NCBI GenBank assembly: GCA_002751075.1 | Contig: NAOQ01000036.1 | Location: forward strand, 1-13,502 | Direction: 5' to 3' | DNA length: 13,502 nt | Source: Ichthyophonus hoferi | Taxonomy: Eukaryota; Opisthokonta; Ichthyosporea; Ichthyophonida; Ichthyophonidae | Shown: in pieces, positions 1 to 7,334 of the stretch | Layout of the letters: each line of letters starts with the position of its first letter | Numbering within the stretch: the first letter of the stretch is position 1 | Notes under the pieces: generated by a model | What the model was told of the DNA's origin: nothing | The model's input: the letters and a program-made list of their open reading frames with translations, nothing else | Databases searched by the model: none | Program-made: the position numbers and the translations under genes

Positions 1-69
<69 letters not shown>

Positions 70-92
70 CAATAATAATAGTAGTAGTAGTA
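1..92. repeat. TAA trinucleotide microsatellite
   Basis: The window opens with an almost pure (TAA)n run to about position 66. It then degrades through AAC, AAT and GTA units to about 92. Trinucleotide-like AT-rich sequence (ATT/ACT units) continues to about 170. From 93 to 307 I see no exon. This stretch reads as the 3' part of an intron of the plus-strand gene, ending with an ACTAAC branch-like site near 287 and the acceptor AG at 306-307. Confidence 0.9.
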
Positions 93-307
93 TTAATTGG
101 AATATTTATTGATTATTATTATTACTATTACGTTTACTATTACTACTACTATTACCATTACTATTGCTAATACTATAACACAAATCATAATATAAAACAT
201 TGCCTGGATAGAAACATTCCTAGAAGTAGTGAGCTTACTAAATAGAATGACCTTACCTTTTAATTTTCAGCAAGTATAATGTCACACTAACTTGCTAGCG
301 CTTGTAG

Positions 308-3300
308 GTGTTTCAGCACTTCAATACTGCTCTAGGGAGCCTTAGTCGATTTTTTAGGGACATAGAACTATTACCTATTGCAAAGGTATGTATGTATATG
401 TATATATGTATGTGTAGGTATGTGTAGATATATATGTATTTGTAGTATTTGTATATTTATTATGGATTGTATGACATTGTTATATTATATCATATTATAT
501 TATGTTGTACTGTACTGTATTATATTATACCAGATTAGAATATATTGTATTGTACTATACTATATTATATTATATTATATTACTTTATGCCTTTCCATCG
601 CCCAATCACCATGCATTAATCCACTCATATGCCTATATTTATAAATAGATGACCAATCAAAAGCCAAAACGTGCACCTGCTGCCATTCTACTACCTGGTG
701 ATTCTCACAATGCTTCCAATGAAATCACGCGAAGGAAGAGAGGTAAGGTGTTTGATTGGTTGATATTATTATAAATGACGTATACTTGACATAAAGGGGA
801 TCATAGCACCGGATTGGCCAATCCTTATGCGGATAAGAGCATCTTAATTGTTGAGTAAACCAATCATCCCTGCGCCTTAAACCATATTTGGTTATTTGTT
901 GGGGATTTTAATTGCTTATTTTTGCCTGTTTTATGGGAAAAGGTTTTATTTTTAAAATTATAGTATGATGTATTTAAGGGTGTTGTTTCAATATAAACTT
1001 TTTAATTCCAAAAAATATATGCTGTACGCCTTCATTGGTTAACTGCTGTCAATACTATTATACCTTTATACTATTATACTAGTATACTCTCCTACATGTT
1101 ATTATACACCATCTGCTTTAGGAATATACACGTGTCTGTATGTATATCACGGTAAATCTGTGTATAGATCCCAATCAAAGGCTTTATATAATTTATGCAG
1201 ACGCTAATCGCTTTTGTTTACATTCCCCTCAGGTGAAGGGACTCAGGTACCAATCATAAAACAGGGTGGAGGAGAAGATATATTGGATCTGATGCTGGCT
1301 GGGAAAGGTGAGGAGCATTTTGATTGGCTGGTATATGATAAATCTATTGTATTATTATTATTTATTGCTATCTTTCTCTCTTTCTCTCAGTAATTCTATT
1401 AAACGAACTATTAATATTTATAGTCAAATCATTATAAGTAATATTCGTACTAATATTAATACAATGATACTATTAGTAGTAAGGTACCACCTATTATCTT
1501 GTCCTCTATTATTCTTTAATTTTCAAAGCTAATTGGTGGTATTCTACCCAATAGAAAACGCCTACGATATTACACCATCCAATCCAACCAGGTAATTTTT
1601 CTTCTTTTTTTCAGAGGTCTAATACATTTACTTGTCGCTGAAATTTCATTAAAATTTCCATGAAATTCTGCTCTATTGCCTGCAGAGTTATATATTTTCA
1701 TTGCTATGGAGAGAATATTAACATTACTTTATTCTAATTTCTAATTTCAAGATATATTTACAAATTAATGTGAAATTTCGATACTGATGACTGTGTTTAG
1801 GGATGCACAATCATAGTTCTTAATGTTATTCTCTCTCTAGTTATAGTTTATTGGGATATTTTGCATAATTAGTGTCTATTAATTAAATGTAATCTATGAG
1901 CTACGCTAATTACTACCTACCAATCAGATTATCCAAAACTAACCCATTTTAATGACACTAATTATAGGAGCCAATGGACTGTCCCAGTCAATGAATCGGA
2001 GGAAACACGAGCCAGAAAGGCAAGAGCGCGGCAAAAACGATTGCAATTTGGCCTATATGCGGCCACTAAAACTCCTGCCGATCCCGTTATCTCATCCAGA
2101 AACACAGTAGAACCCCTCAATAAGGTTGAATTTTCAAATATCATGTGATAGTGTTATATATATATATATGAATATATTGGAAGACTTTAGTGATTTACTC
2201 CTGTGATACGATTGGTTAAATTTATGGCGGGCCTGTGTAGTCTACCATTCATTATCAAGTAATTAATTCCATTGACGTGATATTAAAATATAGGTCCTAT
2301 TGTATGATACCATTATATGTAGGTAGGTATGTGTATGTCTGATTGGTTGATAAGAGATGGCGATTGTCAACATATGACGTCACTATGATGTAATATAATC
2401 CATAATAAGCTTGGCTTACTGGCAACCCAATCAAATCTAGCAGGTGTGTAGTGGAATGCTTTAATTGAGGTGAAATGTGATTATATGGCAGAAAAATGAT
2501 TCAATTAATGTTGGAATAACTGGATCTTATTAGAAAATTCTGTATATATATATGTGTGTGTATTTATGTATGTATGTATGCATGTATGCTTGTGTTTTCA
2601 TTCGTTGCTTTGTACTAATATAATCGCATTCTGTTTTCTATCCAGTCAGCATCACCTCTAGTAATTCCTGCTCCAACCAACCAAATCAACGAAGGTGATG
2701 ACGATGACAAGTCAATCCCATCAGGGCAGGGTAATAGAACTGTCAGGCAATCAGAGCATAGCATTAAAAATACTAACCAGTTAGATCTTGGCAAAAAAAC
2801 TGTGAACCAATCAGAACAGGCCAAAAGAGATGCTAAAAAAGCGGCAATCATGAAATTCTTGGTTGAGGTGGGTCACAAATTGCATTTGTCTTACATAATG
2901 TTGAAGATAAACATGTATGTTATATTTTGATTGGTTGTATTTTTACTTATTTTTTTATATTTTATATTCATTATCAATTTTATTTGAAATTTGATTCTAT
3001 TGTTTTGACTAGATACCTAATTGAACATGACCATTTAATTGATAGATATGATTTGATCTGATATGTAGTCTTTCTTTGTTGACAACCAATAATAATAGGC
3101 TCAGAAGACGTTACCCAATGAACAGTTCGCTGGACTTAGAGATTTGATCTTGGTAACTATCCTTTTTTTTATGTGTAATGCCCACATATAATTGGTGCTT
3201 GTAGTATTATGTTCATATATAATATTTAAAAATAAAAGTGAACACATGTTTGGATATATTTACATAATTAGATGCTGCTATACTATGATATTATAATATA

Positions 3301-4037
3301 ATATAATATAATCCATTACATTACAATATAATCCAATACAACATAATACAATATAATATAACAAGCACCAAATGTTTCTAATTTTCTTGTTTTGTTGAGG
3401 TCTGTGATCTAAACCCTATTTCCATATAAGGTAATTGTACTGATGTAATAGATAACTAAGTACGATAATCTTCTATAGTCGGACTGGAATGGCAAGATTG
3501 CCCCATATTTGATCATGATCGCACATTCTATTATCTATATTAGGAAATATATATCTCTTGGTAAATTTATTGCTTTAATCTGTTAATCTGTTATGGTTTT
3601 AAAATTTAAAATGTTAATATTTGAAAAAATGCTAAATTATGAACTAAAAATGAAGATATAATTAATATTACCTGAAAATCGTTGGTAATTACTTTCTTTC
3701 TTTTCTTTTCCTAGATTAGGTTGAATCCAATCGAATTGATTCATGTATGACTTTGATTGTATAATTTTTCAATTTTCAGCTAAATTGCGCAATTAGTTCC
3801 TCACAAAATTAAATCTGAGTAGAGTTAAAATTAAAATTTTCAGTGGAGACCTACTAATGGCATCTATCCAATCACGATTAGATGCACAAGAAATATCTGG
3901 GTTCATTGGATAAGCTAGCCAATAAGGTGTGTGATATCTTGCATGATAAAGAAGGGCAAAAGATTGCAAGTAAATTCAAAGATTTCCTCCCACCCAATCA
4001 TAGAATCCAGTTTGAAATCGAATATCAAAAAGGTTAG
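308..4037 (+). CDS. RTEL1: 3' part of RTEL1-like DNA helicase (end of helicase core and harmonin-homology domain), 5' partial
   Basis: RTEL1 is an iron-sulphur XPD-family DNA helicase. In animals it dismantles D-loops, T-loops and G4 DNA in the nucleus, and it carries harmonin-homology domains after the helicase core. I see eight exons joined in consistent phase: 308-385, 649-742, 1233-1307, 1555-1591, 1968-2124, 2646-2867, 3099-3152 and 3882-4037. Together they give 290 codons plus a TAG stop. Exon 1 encodes VFQHFNTALGSLSRFFR, which aligns without gaps to the end of the vertebrate helicase core (V-Y-x-x-F-G-x-A-x-x-x-x-x-x-FFR, recalled). Exons 2-6 encode a polar, basic, probably disordered linker. 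The end of exon 6 through exon 8 (KFLVEAQKTLPNEQFAGLRD, then YLGSLDKLANKVCDIL, then FLPPNHRIQFE) follows the harmonin-homology pattern ending in RPHHKQQFEE in human RTEL1. Only one such domain is visible, against two in human. No C-terminal PCNA-binding motif is seen. The exon 5 donor (AAG|GTTGAA) is non-consensus. The end could instead splice at 4032 (AAAAG|GTTAG) to a downstream exon. The helicase motifs lie outside the window. Confidence 0.7.
386..455. repeat. GTAT/TATG-rich microsatellite in intron
   Basis: Starting at the donor GT of the first exon, the sequence is an imperfect run of GTAT, GTATAT and GTGTAG units. It occupies the start of the 263-bp intron 386-648. Confidence 0.75.
481..585. 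repeat. Degenerate 5-bp-period array (TATAT/TGTAC/TATAC)
   Basis: Read in steps of five bases the stretch resolves into TATAT, CATAT, TATGT, TGTAC, TGTAT, TATAC and similar units over about 100 bp, with the register kept although the units vary. It lies inside an intron of the RTEL1-like gene. Open frames here are by-products of the AT-rich repeat. Confidence 0.75.
1051..1108. repeat. Short 5-bp-period AT-rich array
   Basis: The sequence steps in pentamers such as TACTA, TTATA, ATACT, ATTAT and TATAC. It resembles the other pentanucleotide arrays of the window but is shorter and more degenerate. It sits in the intron 743-1232. Confidence 0.5.
2541..2595. repeat. TATG/TA microsatellite in intron
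   Basis: A (TA)n run is followed by (GT)n and then TATG/CATG tetranucleotides. It lies just upstream of the exon starting at 2646, whose acceptor follows a TACTAAT branch-like site and a pyrimidine tract ending in CCAG. Confidence 0.75.
3277..3362. repeat. Degenerate 5-bp-period array (TAATA/CAATA)
   Basis: Pentamers TATAC, TATGA, TATTA, TAATA, TAATC, CATTA, CAATA and CAACA follow one another in register over about 85 bp. The array lies inside the 729-bp intron 3153-3881 of the RTEL1-like gene. The rest of that intron shows no convincing exon. Confidence 0.7.
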
Positions 4038-4221
4038 TTGTAATAATAATAGTATTATGCTTAGTTAATTTTTTCTCTATTCTGATTGGCTATTGTGTTT
4101 GATAACATTCTCTGATTTGGTGCTTTGCTCTTAAACTGTGATCACTCCTTTTTAAGTTTTGATATAATTTGTACTAATCAGTTTAAAATTATGGGAGATA
4201 TGGTGTATGCAAATGTATCGT

Positions 4222-4322
4222 GCATTACATGTATTACATATGCTATACGGTACTATATGTTATATTATATGCTATACCATATACTATATACTGTACGCTA
4301 CATACTATATTTTATATCTAAT
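4222..4322. repeat. Degenerate 5-bp-period array downstream of the RTEL1-like gene
   Basis: Units such as GCATT, ACATG, TATTA, CATAT, GCTAT and ACTAT continue at a 5-bp spacing over about 100 bp. Local shifts in register occur. The family resemblance to the arrays at 481-585 and 3277-3362 is clear (TATAC, TATAT, TGTAC). Confidence 0.65.
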
Positions 4323-4403
4323 ATCAATGTTTTCTCTGGCTTCCTCTTTCGCCTTGATCAGACAACGTTTGAGAGACATTCAGAAGACTGTTCAGTTTCA
4401 TGC

Positions 4404-4437
4404 GAGAGAAGGAGGGGGAGGGAGAGGGAGAAGGAGA
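4404..4437 (+). other. G-rich all-purine tract
   Basis: Thirty-four consecutive purines with G runs of 5, 3, 3 and 2 stand out in otherwise AT-rich DNA. Such tracts can form triplex DNA. Only three G runs reach three or more, so a classical quadruplex is doubtful. It lies about 370 bp beyond the proposed end of the RTEL1-like gene. Confidence 0.6.
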
Positions 4438-5308
4438 CAATACGTCTCTGTTTCAACACTATACACTATACACACTTACTCTATTCCTCCTACTTATCAA
4501 CAGCCCTTGCCGTACATGAAGTTAAAAGGTCACAACTTGTTAAGAGATCTCGACTGCAATGAGGACACCTTGTGGATATAGATATGTGATAGGGAACCAA
4601 TTAGGGCTCCTGGGTCATGTGTCAGTTATTACCTTATTATTATCCATTAGTTGCAGTATTGCGGTTGATTAATGATAATTGATGGAGATAATGAATTAGT
4701 TAGTTAGAACGAATGATATTTTGTTAAGTTAATTAGTATTATGCCAGTGTATGCAAGTATGTTCTAGTTCTAAGGATTTAGATGTTAAAATTATTATTTT
4801 TTTGTTTTCCTGTTATATTGCTGCTCTATTGTATTCTATAGAAGTAACCTTTACATAAACGGCTATAGGTAAAGGTTTTACATACATGGAACCAGTCAAA
4901 ATTTAACTTTAAAAAATATAATACTATAGACCAATAGGATGGTAGCGCCTGATTGTATTAGGATGGAATGCATATTATTGGTTATTGGAACATAACTAAT
5001 GTTTATTTAGCCATGTAACTGGCATATAAATTTATTAAATGAATTTTACTGGTCATAAATGTGGCTTTACAAAGCCATACAATTTGACTATTGCTTGAAT
5101 TACGTAAAGGCTATCTATATACAGTGCTACTGATACAAACCTTATACGATTATCTTGACAAGAATGATGTTTTAAAACATAAAAATATGTTGGAGCTGAA
5201 ATGTATTATCTGCTGCAATTGCACGATTATTGGGAATAACTTCAACTAATAGCTCCCGATTGGTAGAAAAAAGGCCAAAAACGATTCACACGAGATGATA
5301 GAGCCAAT

Positions 5309-5314
5309 AATAAA
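5309..5314 (+). terminator. Candidate polyadenylation signal AATAAA, plus strand
   Basis: This is the first exact AATAAA I find downstream of the proposed stop of the RTEL1-like gene. It lies almost 1.3 kb away, which is long, so the variant ATTAAA at 5034-5039 or another signal may be the one used. Confidence 0.2.
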
Positions 5315-5985
5315 GGCCGTGTTATTTTAGTTTAACAATTGATCGCTTTCATTGGTATTTAGCACAATTTAAACGCCTCCTATTACCTACCTTTGTAGCA
5401 CTTAATATTAGATTCTAGTACTGGCTACTAAGTAGGTATATAAGTAATTATATACCCCTATAGTAGGGTTGTTCCAATTATATCTACCTATGAGAGAGTT
5501 CATATCAGATGAGCAGTAATCTGTCCTTCTATCCTCTTGAATAGAATAGAGTGGCTAACCCTACATTTACGGATCATTCCATATTATAGCTATGATTCTA
5601 TTAGAATATTTACATCAAATATACTTTAGTCCAAAAAAGAAAATGATGAAGTCTCTGTATTGTATGGCTTTAGATATATATAATCTTAAGTAATATAATT
5701 TAACAATCTGTGAATTTGCGGCTTATGTTTGGAATCCCCAATTTAGCTATTCTGGTATCACACATCAATTTGTATTTGCCGATTAAACCTTAGTAAAAAC
5801 CCAATTTATATCAGTATAATATTATTTATAGGTTGTCGTACACTACAGGTCTGGTCATGGCATAAACCCGATGCTTAAATAATCTATTATTTACTATATT
5901 AAGTATACTGACAGGTTTGGAGGTCGGTGGGAAACTATATAACATTAACTCAGTCTATTAGCAAGGACCGAAAGTTTATGAATAA

Positions 5986-6258
5986 ATCTTTTTACTACTT
6001 GATCAAATATTACTTATTGCCTTATCTTTTTTGCTGCAATATCCAAGAAATAGATTCAAACGTTCTCTTCCACTTACTCCTCTAACAATTCTTCAATCTG
6101 TGAGAGTGAATAAGAAAACTAAAGCTACCATATCTTCATATTCAAGCGATGCAAATGGGATTCCAATGCATTAGGCTTTCCAAACCAAGCAGACAGCATC
6201 TATCTGAGATTCCTCCTCTCATTCCTCTAAACCTACATTGTCACGTCAAGCTTAAAAG
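5986..6258 (+). other. Interrupted coding-like stretch of unknown origin
   Basis: One plus-strand frame stays open for about 60 codons and looks protein-like (for example LPLTPLTILQSVRVNKKTK near 6070-6125). The same frame then continues, interrupted in a few places, into the candidate exon starting at 6259. It could be a decayed gene, part of a transposon, or exons and introns I cannot separate. I recognise no family and assign no function. Confidence 0.25.
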
Positions 6259-7101
6259 GATCTTCCTCCACTGACACTGAGTCAGTATCGGAAAAGAGTT
6301 CGCAAGAGATATCAGAAATCGGCGAGGAAACTTCCAATAATTATTATACAGGCTGAAATCAACCAAATATTCAGTAAGGGGGCTCAATTTGGCTACCTGT
6401 CTTTGAAGCAAAACATGAGCGGTTAATCTTCATTTATTTCCGATTTTTTAATTTTTTTAATTTTTAGATTTTGCTCCTATTCGTCTTTCATTTCCTAACC
6501 GTGGTGGTCATAAAAGAGAGTATGTAGGTGGATTGTATGAGGTACACAAATTATTGGATTGCTTGTGGATAGGATAGTAAAAATTATAATGTACAAGGTA
6601 ATATATATATAGCTCTCCCTCTAGCAATGATGTCACACCCTTGCAGCACTAGACTATTATACATACTAAGGACAATAGATAACCACTCGAAAAGATATCA
6701 TAAGTCATGCTTTCAGACTTACAACCTATAATAGCAAATACCACTAACTATATATGAAAAGATTTTCATACAAATATAAGAAATAATATTTTCTTGATAC
6801 CAAAACACTTTCAAGCCAGTAACAACATACAAGCCTATAAAAAACCCCTTTTATTAAATCATTAACCAATACTTGCTGTTTCATAAAATATTACAGCTCA
6901 ATGTCATTCCCATTCGATAGACTAGCTAGCAGCAATGACTAGTCTAAATATTACTTGTCTGAACTTGCGGGATGATGGAATTCGAGTGCAAACCATACCA
7001 TACTACCTATTAATTATCAATGTCAATAGCGTGTGTTTAAAGAGAAAAGAACTCCTCTTAAACCTGATGGACGCCCTAAAAGTTACCAGTTCCATACATA
7101 A
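6259..7101 (+). CDS. Possible 3' end of a small plus-strand gene, three exons, unknown product
   Basis: Three exons join in phase: 6259-6373 (ending at a GTAAGG donor), 6468-6541 (after a strong T-rich tract and AG, ending GAG|GTACAC) and 7030-7101 (ending in TAA). They give 86 codons. The first part is basic and tyrosine/arginine-rich (LSQYRKRVRKRYQKSARK). The second encodes APIRLSFPNRGGHKREYVGG, which looks like a real conserved segment. The last is KEKRTPLKPDGRPKSYQFHT. I do not recognise the family. The phase of exon 6468-6541 would also accept splicing from position 4032 of the RTEL1-like gene, so these exons might be an alternative RTEL1 tail across a 2.4-kb intron. No start codon or promoter is identified. 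Confidence 0.3.
6850..6855 (-). terminator. Candidate polyadenylation signal AATAAA, minus strand
   Basis: TTTATT on the plus strand reads AATAAA on the minus strand. It is the nearest exact signal I find downstream of the proposed last exon of the giant minus-strand gene (7335), about 480 bases away. If it is used, the foldback at 7137-7246 would sit in the 3' UTR. Confidence 0.25.
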
Positions 7102-7136
7102 TTGGAGAGAGATCACACCAATCCTATCCTCTCCTA

Positions 7137-7246
7137 TACTATATTATACACGTCCTGGGGCATTTGAGTGTATAATGGGTGCAATTTGATTAAGGATATT
7201 GCACTCATTAAACATGCATATACCCCAGGACGTGTATAATATAGTA
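7137..7246. repeat. 110-bp foldback (long inverted repeat), MITE-like or hairpin-forming
   Basis: The outer arms 7137-7160 and 7223-7246 are perfect 24-bp inverted copies. The inner arms 7161-7185 and 7198-7222 pair at 19 of 25 positions, and the loop is 12 bases (7186-7197). The stem is therefore 49 bp with 43 matches. The arms begin and end in TA and are flanked by AT-rich sequence with no obvious longer target-site duplication. Possible identities are a miniature inverted-repeat element, a hairpin RNA gene or a simple palindromic duplication. It lies between the convergent 3' ends of two gene models. Confidence 0.85.
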
Positions 7247-7334
7247 CTTAACAGCACTGCTGGATTTATATCTAAGGTTAATTTCACTAATCCAGTGTTG
7301 ATTTAGTTAATAGACTAATTACCTTATTAATATA

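Larger units (their letters stand above)
602..4089. other. Dispersed CCAATCA/TGATTGG heptamers over the RTEL1-like gene body
   Basis: Exact CCAATCA starts at 602, 653, 860, 1171, 1250, 1920, 2427, 2807, 3868 and 3994. Exact TGATTGG starts at 753, 1321, 2340, 2928 and 4083. Many near-matches (CCAAT, ATTGG, CCAATCC, CGATTGG) lie between them. The copies fall in both introns and exons. By eye none is exact from 4090 to 7615, where the next copy occurs. The core is the CCAAT box bound by NF-Y, but the role here is unknown. Confidence 0.7.
4038..5985. other. Unassigned AT-rich region between genes
   Basis: I find no gene I can support here. The stretch includes the 5-bp-period array at 4222-4322 and a 34-base all-purine run at 4404-4437. 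A 9-bp inverted repeat (AACCTTTAC and GTAAAGGTT) lies near 4849-4880. Possible polyadenylation signals are ATTAAA at 5034-5039, AATAAA at 5309-5314 and AATAAA at 5981-5986. An ATG-started frame of about 33 codons near 5594-5692 has no supporting feature. The 3' UTR of the RTEL1-like gene probably lies in the first part. Confidence 0.6.

Noticed and set aside
378-644. Plus-strand open frame of 88 codons
   Set aside because: It is made of the GTAT and 5-bp-period AT repeats and covers a donor site and intron of the RTEL1-like gene. Its Tyr/Ile/Leu-rich composition reflects the repeat.
3479-3561. Possible exon beginning SDWNGKIAPYLIMIAHS
   Set aside because: It would change the phase from 0 to 1 and break the join to exon 3882-4037. 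The harmonin-domain alignment is continuous without it.
4125-4581. Two overlapping plus-strand frames, one ending LLRDLDCNEDTLWI
   Set aside because: They run through the 5-bp-period array and the purine tract. An acceptor at 4360-4361 exists, but joining it to the phase-1 end at 4032 gives only four extra residues before a stop. No recognisable protein.
4849-4880. Small inverted repeat AACCTTTAC/GTAAAGGTT
   Set aside because: Nine base pairs with a 14-base spacer and no T-run or flanking gene to give it meaning. Expected by chance in AT-rich DNA of this length.
6935-7189. Plus-strand open frame of 84 codons starting ATG
   Set aside because: It runs into the left arm of the foldback and its composition is not protein-like. 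A different frame here gives the better-supported short exon 7030-7101.
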